Below, piece after piece: positions 15,531-23,873 of a stretch of 64,000 bases of DNA. Numbering within the stretch: position 1 is the first letter of the stretch; every line of letters begins with the position of its first letter. Both the position numbers and the translations under genes were made by a program. The notes under the pieces were generated by a model. That model had not been told where the DNA came from. It was given only the letters and a program-made list of their open reading frames with translations, and did no database searches. This DNA comes from Stagnihabitans sp038231395 (GTDB taxonomy: Bacteria; Pseudomonadota; Alphaproteobacteria; Rhodobacterales; Rhodobacteraceae): contig JBBRLL010000018.1 in the NCBI GenBank assembly GCA_038231395.1, positions 1 to 64,000 on the forward strand, in the 5' to 3' direction.

Positions 15531-17070
15531 CGTGCTTCGCGCCAAATCGGCGCGCTGGATCAGTATAGTTCTGTGGCTCCACGTTCCTTTGGTGGTTGGA
15601 ATTGCCTTGTTGCGCGAGGCGTCGCCGCTTTTCCCGACCCTTGCCGTCTTTACATTGGCGGCTTTGGTGCAGATGACGACGGTGCGAAATCCCGGACTGG
15701 CCGCTGGCCATATCGTTCTGGCCTTCGCCTACGCCGCCATTGTTTCGGTCATCGTCGGGCAGATGCAGGGTCACCCGTGGCAAATCGACATGCACATGTA
15801 TTTCTTCGCGGCTCTGGCGATTGTTTCATCCTTGTGCAGTTGGCCTGCGATTTTGGCGTTTGTGGCGTTTGTGGCCGTGCATCATCTGGCGCTGAACTTC
15901 ATTCTGACCGAATACGTGTTTGGCGGCACGCCGGACATCCTGCGCGTGGTCGTTCATGCCGTTATTCTGGTGGCCGAAGGGGCGGCCCTGGGCGGGCTAA
16001 CCTTTGTTCTGGCAAAAATATTTGCCCGCTCCGATGCTGACATGAAAGCCGCCCTGGTGGCACGGATTGAGGCAGAGACTTTGGCCGCCGAACGTTCCGT
16101 TTCGCAAAGCAAACAAAGCCAGTTTGTGGCCACTTTGGTGGACCGGATCACTGCAATCGCTGTCGGCGATTTTGGCAGTCCGTTGGTGCAGGGATTGTTC
16201 CCATCCGAGTATGAGGGGGTGCGCCTGTCGCTGGAAATGCTGCGCCAACGGCTGCACAATGCGGTGGATACGGTGGCTGAGGCGAGTGGCGGAATTCAAA
16301 GTGCCGGTGCGGCTTTGGGCACAGCCAGCCACAGCCTGTCAAGCGGCAGCCGCGATCAGGCCGCCACGCTGGAGCGGGCAACGCAAGCCTTCCGAAACCT
16401 GACCAGCAGCCTGGCGTCCACCGCCCAGCTTGCCCATCAGGCCGATCAAGTGATGATCGAAAACCGCGCCGAGGTGGAGCGTGGCACGACCCTGCTGTCC
16501 GAGGTCGTCGCCGCCATGGGCCTGATCGAACAGTCGACCGGACAGATACGTCAGATCGTCGAGGTGATGGACAATATCGCCTTCCAAACCAACCTCTTGG
16601 CGCTGAACGCCGGGGTCGAGGCGGCGCGGGCCGGTGACTCCGGGCGCGGCTTTGCCGTCGTGGCAATGGAGGTCCGGGCCCTGGCTCAACGCGCCGCCGA
16701 ATCGTCTCGCGAAATTCGCGGCCTGATTGACGCGGGACAAGGCAACGTGGCGGTCGGAACCCATAAGGTAAGTCTGACCACTCATGCTTTGCAAACCCTG
16801 TTGGGCAGTGCCAGAAAGGCCGCTGGGATTGTCTCTGACATCGCAACTCAAGTCAAAACGCAATCCCTGAACCTTGGGGAAGTTCACAAAGATGTGGCAG
16901 GTCTTGAGAGCCAGGTCCAACGCAACGCCAGTCTGGCGCAACGCATCGCGGGTGCCGGCGACGACCTGCATCGCTATTCCGAAGAACTCGCGGCCGGAAT
17001 GGCGGAGTTGAGTGGCGAGCCATCGACGAGAAATCTCGAGCCTGACGGTAGCAACGCCTGGGCGGCTTAG
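15502..17070 (+). CDS. Methyl-accepting chemotaxis protein, membrane-embedded sensor
   Basis: A 522-aa chemoreceptor-like protein. The N-terminal 180 residues are about six hydrophobic segments with no sizeable periplasmic loop. A linker and a cytoplasmic signalling domain follow. The highly conserved hairpin tip reads MDNIAFQTNLLALNAGVEAA, then RAGDSGRGFAVVAMEVRALA, matching the CheA/CheW contact region. The membrane part with HMYFFAALAIVSSL and VHHLALNFIL suggests intramembrane sensing. No HAMP domain is obvious. Start: ATG at 15502 (15514 is the alternative); both overlap the preceding gene, and the longer open frame to 15373 is not coding in character. No che genes are nearby. The ligand is unknown. 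Confidence 0.85.
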   Translation: MTKPMDLTLDVLRAKSARWISIVLWLHVPLVVGIALLREASPLFPTLAVFTLAALVQMTTVRNPGLAAGHIVLAFAYAAIVSVIVGQMQGHPWQIDMHMYFFAALAIVSSLCSWPAILAFVAFVAVHHLALNFILTEYVFGGTPDILRVVVHAVILVAEGAALGGLTFVLAKIFARSDADMKAALVARIEAETLAAERSVSQSKQSQFVATLVDRITAIAVGDFGSPLVQGLFPSEYEGVRLSLEMLRQRLHNAVDTVAEASGGIQSAGAALGTASHSLSSGSRDQAATLERATQAFRNLTSSLASTAQLAHQADQVMIENRAEVERGTTLLSEVVAAMGLIEQSTGQIRQIVEVMDNIAFQTNLLALNAGVEAARAGDSGRGFAVVAMEVRALAQRAAESSREIRGLIDAGQGNVAVGTHKVSLTTHALQTLLGSARKAAGIVSDIATQVKTQSLNLGEVHKDVAGLESQVQRNASLAQRIAGAGDDLHRYSEELAAGMAELSGEPSTRNLEPDGSNAWAA

Positions 17071-17381
17071 CATACAAGTCCCGGAAAGCAGGCCAGCTGG
17101 AACCTTGATCCAGCCGACACCTTTGGGCGGGTTGTTTGATACGGGTCGCCATTGCGGGTTTTCCGGGCCAGATGTCGCAACTCTCTGGGCAAGCATCTGC
17201 CAATCCCGCGGTGCGCAAAAAGACGGGGCAAAGGAGGCGACAATCCTTCGACCAAATGAAATGAAGTGGGCTGAAGATCGCATCCGTCACAATGCCCTCG
17301 CGACGCCGGCCATTGCGCCACGCTGCATCTTCGTGCCATGCAAACACCAGACATGCGTGTATATTGGAAAGTCCGGCGCCG
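17071..17381. other. Non-coding gap before the lac regulator gene
   Basis: About 310 nt between the chemoreceptor and the LacI-type regulator. Open frames on both strands here read as noise. It must contain the promoter of the regulator gene and possibly a terminator for the chemoreceptor. No clear hairpin with a T-run, repeat or RNA gene was found. Confidence 0.5.
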
Positions 17382-18401
17382 ATGGTGACCCTGAAACAGA
17401 TCGCCAGTGCCGTCGGGGTCTCGCAGGCGACGGTGTCACGGGTACTGAACTTCGACGCGACGCTGTCCGTCTCACCCCAGACCCGGCAATCGATCATTGA
17501 AACGGCTGAGGCGCTCAGCTACGCCACCCCGCGTGCCCGCCAAAAAGCCCGGGCTGACCGTGAGGAAAGCCCGACCAAAATAGCCCTTGTGCATTTTCTG
17601 CGTCCAGATCAGGAATTGGCAGACCCCTATTATGTTGCTATGCGGCTGGGCATCGAAAGCCGCTGTGCCGCGCTGAAGATCGAAACGGTCAAGCTTTACC
17701 ATTCGGAAACCCTGCCAGACCCCGAGCAGATTGCGGTGTCGTCCGGTGTTCTGGCGATTGGCATGTTGGAAGACGACCACATCGCGTTGCTGAAAGCTCA
17801 CGCGCGCCATCTGGTTTTCGCTGATCATGCCCCGCTGGATGACGAGATTGACGCCGTTTGCAGCGATTTCACGGTGGCCACGCGCAAGCTTTTGACATCG
17901 CTCTGCGCTGCAGGGTACCGACGCATCGGCTTTGTCGGCTGGCAGGACGGGGACGACAAGGGCAATTTCCGGGCCCGGGAAAAGCGCCACAGGGCTTATA
18001 TGGAGTTCATGGAGGCCGCCGGTCTCTATGACCCCGACATATGCCAGATTGATCGGAACACCGAGTCGAGCGGCTATCATCTGACCCAATCCGTGCTGTC
18101 CCGCCCGAACCGGCCCGAGGTCCTGATCTGCTGCAATGACAATATGGCCGTGGGCGCTTACCGCGCCATTCACGAACTGGGACTGCGCATTCCCGATGAC
18201 ATCGCCGTCGTCTCTTTCAATGACATCTCGGTGGCGCGGTTTCTCAATCCGCCTCTGTCGACCGTACATTTGCCGGCCGTCGAAATCGGTGAAACCGCCG
18301 TTGAAATGCTGGTCGAGCGAATGTCGGGGCGGCAGGTCCCCAAACGTTCGATACTCGCGGCCAGGATGATCTGGCGCGGCAGTGCCAAGGGCAGCGGTTG
18401 A
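17382..18401 (+). CDS. LacI-family regulator of the lactose operon (EbgR-like)
   Basis: A 339-aa repressor. The N-terminal helix-turn-helix MVTLKQIASAVGVSQATVSR and VLNFDATLSVSPQTRQSIIE closely follow the E. coli EbgR/MsmR style rather than classical LacI. A periplasmic-binding-type effector domain follows (NDNMAVGAYRAIHELGLRIP, VVSFNDISVARFLNPPLSTV). The ATG at 17382 was chosen because it begins the family N-terminus; the open frame upstream is not coding. It is encoded directly before the lacEFGZK-like genes on the same strand, so its inducer is probably a beta-galactoside. A 13-bp palindrome (18455-18467) between it and lacE is a plausible operator. Confidence 0.9.
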   Translation: MVTLKQIASAVGVSQATVSRVLNFDATLSVSPQTRQSIIETAEALSYATPRARQKARADREESPTKIALVHFLRPDQELADPYYVAMRLGIESRCAALKIETVKLYHSETLPDPEQIAVSSGVLAIGMLEDDHIALLKAHARHLVFADHAPLDDEIDAVCSDFTVATRKLLTSLCAAGYRRIGFVGWQDGDDKGNFRAREKRHRAYMEFMEAAGLYDPDICQIDRNTESSGYHLTQSVLSRPNRPEVLICCNDNMAVGAYRAIHELGLRIPDDIAVVSFNDISVARFLNPPLSTVHLPAVEIGETAVEMLVERMSGRQVPKRSILAARMIWRGSAKGSG

Positions 18402-18454
18402 GCAGGATTTGCCCGTGCCTTCTGCTTCTGCTCTGCTGCGTTGCAGCGAATAAA

Positions 18455-18467
18455 TTTTTACTAAAAA
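18455..18467. promoter_or_regulatory. Candidate operator of the lac operon
   Basis: TTTTTACTAAAAA is a perfect odd palindrome (arms TTTTTA and TAAAAA around C) in the 144-nt gap between the regulator and lacE. It is strikingly AT-rich in a GC-rich genome. LacI-family operators are short palindromes of this size. It lies about 80 nt before the lacE start, where the promoter should be. Confidence 0.45.
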
Positions 18468-18545
18468 ACTTGCCAGCCTTTTCCGCCTGCGCTAGCCTTG
18501 CCCGGACGGGGTAGTTCAAAGGCCCCGCATTTTGGGAGGAATGAC

Positions 18546-19814
18546 ATGAAGCCTTTCGCCATCACCTGGCGGACGAGCCTTTTGGCCGCTGCAGGTATCC
18601 AACTCTTGACCGCCACAATGGCGCTTGCTACCGACGTCACCGTCTGGTGCTGGGACAAAAACTTCAACGGGGCGACCATGACGGAGGCGGGCAACCGTTA
18701 CACCGCAGCACATCCGGATGTTCACATCAACGTTGTCGACTTCTCCAAAGGCGACCTTGAGCAGAAGTTGCAGGCGCAACTTGCCTCGGGCACCACGGAT
18801 GGCTTGCCGGACATCGTTCTGATCGAAGATTACGGCGCACAAAAGTACCTGCAATCGTTCCCCGGCGCTTTTGAGGCGCTGAATGGCAAGGTCGACTACT
18901 CCAAATTCGCGAAATATAAGGTTGAGCTGGCCACGGTTGGCGACAAGATCTACTCGCTGCCCTTCGATTCGGGCGTGACGGGACTGTTCTATCGCACCGA
19001 TCTGCTGGCACAGGCCGGTTACAAAGACGCCGATCTGCAGGACATCACCTGGGATCAGTACCTCGAGATCGCCAAAGCGGTGAAGGCCAAGACCGGCCAT
19101 CCGATGCTGGACATCGACCTGAATGACGCGGGTGCAATCCGGATCATGATGCAGTCGGCCGGGACGTGGTATTTCAAAGACGGCAAGTCCAACGTCAAGG
19201 ACAACCCGGTGTTCAAGGCGGCGCTGACCACCTACGCCAAGATCCTGCAAACCCCGGATGTCTGGAAACCGGTTTCGGGCTGGGCTGACTATACCGGATC
19301 GTTCACCTCGGGTGAAGTCGCTTCGGTGTTCACCGGCGTCTGGATGACGGCGACAATCAAGGCTGCCAAGATGGACGGCAAGTGGGGCGTCGCGCCGCTG
19401 CCGAAACTGGCGGGCGTTGATGGGGCGGGCCATGCGTCCAACCTTGGCGGCTCCAGCTGGTATGTGCTGTCGTCGTCAAAATCCAAGGACGCTGCGGTGG
19501 ATTTCCTGGCCAATGAGTGGGGCACCGACGTCGACTTCTACCAGAAGATCCTGGTGGGGCAGGGCGCGCTTGGCTCTTTGATTGCGGCGCGGGATGGCGA
19601 TGCCTACAAAGCGACGGACGCCTATTTTGGCGGCCAGGCGGTTTGGCAGAACTTCACGACCTGGTTGGCAGCGATCCCGGGTGTGAACTACGGTCTGTTC
19701 ACCAACGAGGCGGATGCGGCGGTCAACGCACAGCTGCCAGCGCTGGCAAAGGGCGGTTCGGTCGATGATGCGATCGCTGCGATCGACGCGCAGATCACCC
19801 AGCAGATCCAATAA
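18546..19814 (+). CDS. lacE: Lactose-type ABC transporter binding protein (CUT1)
   Basis: A 422-aa extracellular solute-binding protein of family 1. A signal sequence ends near MALA (about residue 28), then the fold begins TDVTVWCWDKNFN. Typical pieces are QLASGTTDGLPDIVLIEDYG, the SLPFDSGVTGLFYRTDLL hinge strand and GEVASVFTGVWM. The following genes encode two MalFG-type permeases, a GH2 beta-galactosidase and a UgpC-type ATPase, the order known for lacEFGZK of Agrobacterium radiobacter, so lactose or another beta-galactoside is the probable ligand. The ATG at 18546 has GGGAGGAA just upstream; the open frame before it is not coding. Confidence 0.85.
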   Translation: MKPFAITWRTSLLAAAGIQLLTATMALATDVTVWCWDKNFNGATMTEAGNRYTAAHPDVHINVVDFSKGDLEQKLQAQLASGTTDGLPDIVLIEDYGAQKYLQSFPGAFEALNGKVDYSKFAKYKVELATVGDKIYSLPFDSGVTGLFYRTDLLAQAGYKDADLQDITWDQYLEIAKAVKAKTGHPMLDIDLNDAGAIRIMMQSAGTWYFKDGKSNVKDNPVFKAALTTYAKILQTPDVWKPVSGWADYTGSFTSGEVASVFTGVWMTATIKAAKMDGKWGVAPLPKLAGVDGAGHASNLGGSSWYVLSSSKSKDAAVDFLANEWGTDVDFYQKILVGQGALGSLIAARDGDAYKATDAYFGGQAVWQNFTTWLAAIPGVNYGLFTNEADAAVNAQLPALAKGGSVDDAIAAIDAQITQQIQ

Positions 19815-19820
19815 CCTTCC

Positions 19821-19850
19821 AATCAGGCCGCGATTTATCGCGGCCTGATT
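19821..19850. terminator. Strong hairpin between lacE and lacF
   Basis: AATCAGGCCGCGA and TCGCGGCCTGATT form a perfect 13-bp stem with a four-base loop (TTTA), starting six bases after the lacE stop. There is no T-run after it. In binding-protein-dependent operons such hairpins commonly protect the abundant binding-protein mRNA and reduce read-through into the permease genes. It contains one unit of the GCGATAAATCGC palindrome family. Confidence 0.7.
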
Positions 19851-19862
19851 CCACCTGCGGGG

Positions 19863-19877
19863 CCGCGATAAATCGCG
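19863..19877. repeat. GCGATAAATCGC palindrome, second unit
   Basis: CCGCGATAAATCGCG lies 12 bases after the hairpin above and is the inverse of its apex (CGCGATTTATCGCG). The two units form a double palindrome in the lacE-lacF gap. A related single unit lies at 55971-55984. Confidence 0.55.
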
Positions 19878-19978
19878 CCTTTGGGTTTCTGCGATGACCC
19901 TTTCGGTGGATGTTTAATGCTACCTCTCTCATCCGACGCCGCAGCCTTTTGCGGTGCCCATCAGTGGTGGAACCGAAC

Positions 19979-20863
19979 ATGGCTGCAACGAAACTTGGGC
20001 GTGCGGCGCAGGTGAATGGCTGGCTGTTCGTGATGCCGGCGCTGGTGCTGATTGGCCTGTTCATGGTCTATCCCATCCTGTGGTCGCTGTGGATGAGCTT
20101 TCAGACCGGCAAGGGGATGAACTTCCATTTCGGCGGCGTCGCCAACATTTACCGTTTGACCCAGGACGCGGTCTTTTTACGGGCGCTGTCCAATACGATG
20201 ATTTTTCTGGTCATTCAGGTGCCCCTGATGCTGACCCTCGCCCTTTTGTTGGCGGTGGCGCTGAACAATCCCCGGCTGAAAGGCCGCGCCTTCCTGCGGG
20301 CAGCGATCTTTCTGCCTTGCGTGACATCGCTGGTCGCCTATTCCGTCCTGTTCAAATCCATGTTCTCGCTGAGCGGGGTGATCAACAATGCGCTCTTGAT
20401 GCTACATCTGATCAGCGCGCCGATCCCGTGGCTCTCTGATCCCTTCTACGCCAAGATCGTCATTATTCTGGCGATCACCTGGCGCTGGACCGGTTACAAC
20501 ATGGTGTTCTATCTGGCCGCCCTGCAAAACATCGACCCCTCAATCTATGAGGTGGCGCGGATTGACGGCGTGCCGGGCTACGCCCGCTTTCTGCGTCTGA
20601 CGGTGCCGATGCTGAAACCGGTGATCTTGTTTACCACGGTGATTTCGACCATCGGCACGCTGCAATTGTTTGATGAGGTCAACAACATCACCCAAGGCGG
20701 CCCGGCTGACGGCACACTGACCCTGTCACTGTACATCTACAACCTGACCTTCAAGTTCATGCCGACATTCGGGTATGCCGCCACCGTATCCTATGTGATC
20801 GTGGTTCTGGTCGCCCTTTTGTCATGGCTGCAATTTCTCGTCGCAAAGGAGCGCCGCACATGA
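19979..20863 (+). CDS. lacF: Lactose-type ABC transporter permease (MalF-like)
   Basis: A 294-aa inner-membrane permease with about six spans. It has the binding-protein-dependent transport signature EVARIDGVPGYARFLRLTVP, the EAA loop that docks on the ATPase. The N-terminus is NGWLFVMPALVLIGLFMVYP, as in MalF/UgpA types. The ATG at 19979 (GGTGG upstream) gives a normal N-terminus; the frame itself opens at 19910. The 164-nt gap from lacE holds two palindromes. The stop overlaps the lacG start by ATGA. Confidence 0.87.
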   Translation: MAATKLGRAAQVNGWLFVMPALVLIGLFMVYPILWSLWMSFQTGKGMNFHFGGVANIYRLTQDAVFLRALSNTMIFLVIQVPLMLTLALLLAVALNNPRLKGRAFLRAAIFLPCVTSLVAYSVLFKSMFSLSGVINNALLMLHLISAPIPWLSDPFYAKIVIILAITWRWTGYNMVFYLAALQNIDPSIYEVARIDGVPGYARFLRLTVPMLKPVILFTTVISTIGTLQLFDEVNNITQGGPADGTLTLSLYIYNLTFKFMPTFGYAATVSYVIVVLVALLSWLQFLVAKERRT

Positions 20864-21675
20864 GCCCGCTCGCCCGGCTTCGCCTTGCCTTGGTTTATCT
20901 GGGCCTTGGGGCCGGGGCTTTCATCTCGGTTTTTCCGTTCTACTGGATGATCATTGGCGCCACCAACACATCGGCCGACATCATCCGGGGCAAGGCGAGT
21001 TTCGGCAGCAACCTTCTTCCCAACGTCGCGGCCTTCTTCACCCAGGTTGACACCCTGCAAGTGTTCAGCAACTCCGCCATCCTGGCGTTTTTTGGCACCA
21101 CGCTGACGCTGATCATCTCGTCGCTTGCCGGCTATGGCTTTGAAATTTTTCGCTCCCGTGCCCGCGAGCAGATGTTTGGCCTGCTTCTGATGATGCTTTC
21201 GATCCCCTTTGCGGCCCTGATGGTGCCGCTGTTTGTGATGATGAGCCGCCTTGGGTTGGCCAACACCTACACCGCCATCCTGTTGCCCTCAGTCGCGTCG
21301 ATCTTCATCGTGTTCTACTTCCGCCAGACCACCAAGGCGTTTCCGTCCGAACTGCGCGACGCCGCCCGGATTGATGGCCTGAAAGAGTGGCAGATTTTCC
21401 TTTACATCTTCGTGCCTGTCATGCGGTCAACCTACGCGGCGGCCACCATCATCGTGTTCATGGCGAACTGGAACTCTTACCTCTGGCCGCTCATCATCCT
21501 GCAAACCAACGACATGAAGACGATCACGCTGGTCGTCTCCTCGCTCGCCTCGGCTTACACGCCCGACTACGGCGTCGTCATGGTGGCCACCATCCTTGCC
21601 ACCCTTCCGACCCTCGCGGTTTTCTTCCTCCTCCAGCGCCGCTTTGTTGAGGGTATGCTGGGTTCCGTCAAATAA
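20860..21675 (+). CDS. lacG: Lactose-type ABC transporter permease (MalG-like)
   Basis: A 271-aa permease forming the heterodimeric channel with LacF. It begins MSPLARLRLALVYLGLGAGA and then FPFYWMIIGATNTSADI, the usual MalG-type start, and carries the EAA loop ELRDAARIDGLKEWQIFLYI. About six membrane segments. The ATG at 20860 overlaps the lacF stop (ATGA) with an AAGGAG site just before it, so the pair is translationally coupled. The beta-galactosidase gene follows after 8 nt. Confidence 0.88.
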   Translation: MSPLARLRLALVYLGLGAGAFISVFPFYWMIIGATNTSADIIRGKASFGSNLLPNVAAFFTQVDTLQVFSNSAILAFFGTTLTLIISSLAGYGFEIFRSRAREQMFGLLLMMLSIPFAALMVPLFVMMSRLGLANTYTAILLPSVASIFIVFYFRQTTKAFPSELRDAARIDGLKEWQIFLYIFVPVMRSTYAAATIIVFMANWNSYLWPLIILQTNDMKTITLVVSSLASAYTPDYGVVMVATILATLPTLAVFFLLQRRFVEGMLGSVK

Positions 21676-21683
21676 GGCTAAAG

Positions 21684-23870
21684 ATGCGCATTCTGACTGA
21701 CTTCAACGACGACTGGCTGTTTGAGGGGCGCGACCGCGTGCGTCTGCCGCACAACGCGGTTGAACTGCCGTTTTCCTACTTTGACGAGAAGGCCTTTCAG
21801 CGCCCCTTTGCCTATGACAAAGCCCTGACCTTTGACCCAACATGGGCGGGGCGAGAGGTTTCTTTGCGGTTTGACGGGGCGATGGCCAATGCGAAAGTCC
21901 ACCTGAACGGAGAGGAAATCGCTGCCCACGCAGACGGTTACACCCCGTTTACCGCCCGCCTGACCCCCCACCTGCGCCCCGGCGTCAACCACCTGAACGT
22001 GACCATCGACGGCAGCGAAAACCCTGGCATCCCGCCGTTTGGTGGCGTGATCGACTACCTGACCTATGCCGGCATTTACCGGGAGGCGTGGCTTCAGGTG
22101 ACGGCCCCCATTTCCATCGCCCGGGTCAAGGTTGAAACGCCCAAAGTTCTGACCAAACCCGCGGTGCAGGCCCGCATATGGCTGGACAATCCGCAGGATC
22201 TGGCCGTCAGCGGCACGATCACGGCGCGGGTTTTGGACGCCGACGGTACCATCGTAGCCTCCACCACCGTCGAGGCCACCGCCGAAACTGTCGCCCTCGA
22301 TACGCCGGGCGTCACGTTGTGGAGCGTTGAAAACCCGGCCCTCTACACCCTTGACCTTACCCTCACCACCGCCGCGGGCAGCGACACAATTGCCACCCGT
22401 TTTGGGTTTCGCGACGTTGCTTTCACCGCCCAGGGCTTTCATCTGAACGGCGAACCGATCAAATTGCGCGGCCTCAACCGTCACCAAAGCTTCCCCTATA
22501 TCGGCTACGCCCTTGGCAAAGCCGCACAGGAACGCGACGCCGAAATTCTGAAGCATGAACTGCGCCTGAACATGGTCCGCACCTCGCACTACCCGCAATC
22601 GACGCACTTCCTCAACCGTTGCGATGAATTGGGTCTGTTGGTGTTTGAAGAAATCCCCGGCTGGCAACACATCGGCGACAAGGCTTGGCAAGCGGCATCG
22701 GTCGAAAACGTTCGCGCCATGATCACCCGGGATTGGAACCACCCCTCCATTGTCATCTGGGGTGTGCGGATCAACGAGTCGCAGGACAATCACGATTTCT
22801 ACCTGGAAACCAACCGCGTCGCGCACGATCTTGATGCGACGCGCCCGACCGGCGGCGTGCGTTACATCACGGACTCAGAACTGCTTGAAGACGTCTACAC
22901 GATGAACGACTTCATTCTTGGCAATGAAGAGCAAGGCGGCAACCGTCCCCGTACCCCCCTTCGCCCGCAGCAAGAGGTAACCGGCCTTGACCATCCGGTG
23001 CCCTACATGATCACCGAATTCGGTGGCCATATGTACCCGACCAAATCGCACGACCAGGAGCAGCGTCAAGCCGAACACGTCACCCGCCACCTTGACGTGC
23101 TGAACGCGATGTACGCAGACCCGCAGATCGCCGGGGCCATCGGCTGGTGCGCGTTTGACTACAACACCCACAAGGACTTCGGATCGGGCGACCGCCTCTG
23201 CCACCATGGCGTGATGGACATGTTCCGTGAGCCGAAATTTGCAGCCTACGCCTACGCCTCGCAATCCTCACCCACAGAGGGCGCCATCCTGCAACCCGTC
23301 ACCTTCTGGGCGCGGGGTGAGCGTAACATCGGCGGCGTCCTCCCCCTCATCATCCTGACCAACTGTGATGAGGTGGAACTGCGCTACGGCAACCACCCGC
23401 CCATGCGGGTTGGCCCGGACCGGGAGCGTTTCTCCCACCTGCCGCACCCGCCCGTCATCCTCGACAACCGCCATTTCACCAAGGATGAACTGGGTCTTTG
23501 GGGCATGTCGTGGGAACACGCCTCGATCACTGGCTACGTCAACGGCAAGGCTGTGGCGCAGCTGAACTACGTCTCTGATCCCGTCGCCACCACCTTGCAG
23601 GTCCAGCCCGACGCCACCAAGATCGGCCCCCACGACGCGCTGCGCGTCATGGTTCGTGCGCTGGATCAGGCTGGCCACAAGCTGCCGTTCTTCCCTGAAC
23701 CCGTCTCTATCACCGTCACCGGGGCCGGCCGCCGCATCGGTCCCGGCTTTGTGCCCCTCCGTGCCGGATCGACCGGCTTCTGGGTTCAAGCCACCGGCAA
23801 GGGCGAGATTACCATCACCGTCACCAGCGACCGCCTCGGCGTTGTCGTCACCCAGATCACAGCGGAGTAA
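21684..23870 (+). CDS. lacZ: Beta-galactosidase, glycoside hydrolase family 2
   Basis: A 728-aa cytoplasmic glycosidase. There is an N-terminal jelly-roll sugar-binding domain (to about residue 155), an immunoglobulin-like domain, and a TIM barrel starting near the GH2 motif LRGLNRHQSFPYIGYALGKA. The acid/base Glu is E365 in WGVRINES and the nucleophile E445 in MITEFGGHMY. After the barrel come about 220 residues of beta-rich sequence. At 728 aa it is shorter than E. coli LacZ and closer to the compact GH2 enzymes. There is no signal peptide, so the substrate must be imported, consistent with the transporter genes on both sides. GH2 also includes beta-glucuronidases; the operon favours beta-galactosidase. 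Confidence 0.85.
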   Translation: MRILTDFNDDWLFEGRDRVRLPHNAVELPFSYFDEKAFQRPFAYDKALTFDPTWAGREVSLRFDGAMANAKVHLNGEEIAAHADGYTPFTARLTPHLRPGVNHLNVTIDGSENPGIPPFGGVIDYLTYAGIYREAWLQVTAPISIARVKVETPKVLTKPAVQARIWLDNPQDLAVSGTITARVLDADGTIVASTTVEATAETVALDTPGVTLWSVENPALYTLDLTLTTAAGSDTIATRFGFRDVAFTAQGFHLNGEPIKLRGLNRHQSFPYIGYALGKAAQERDAEILKHELRLNMVRTSHYPQSTHFLNRCDELGLLVFEEIPGWQHIGDKAWQAASVENVRAMITRDWNHPSIVIWGVRINESQDNHDFYLETNRVAHDLDATRPTGGVRYITDSELLEDVYTMNDFILGNEEQGGNRPRTPLRPQQEVTGLDHPVPYMITEFGGHMYPTKSHDQEQRQAEHVTRHLDVLNAMYADPQIAGAIGWCAFDYNTHKDFGSGDRLCHHGVMDMFREPKFAAYAYASQSSPTEGAILQPVTFWARGERNIGGVLPLIILTNCDEVELRYGNHPPMRVGPDRERFSHLPHPPVILDNRHFTKDELGLWGMSWEHASITGYVNGKAVAQLNYVSDPVATTLQVQPDATKIGPHDALRVMVRALDQAGHKLPFFPEPVSITVTGAGRRIGPGFVPLRAGSTGFWVQATGKGEITITVTSDRLGVVVTQITAE

Positions 23871-23873
23871 CTG

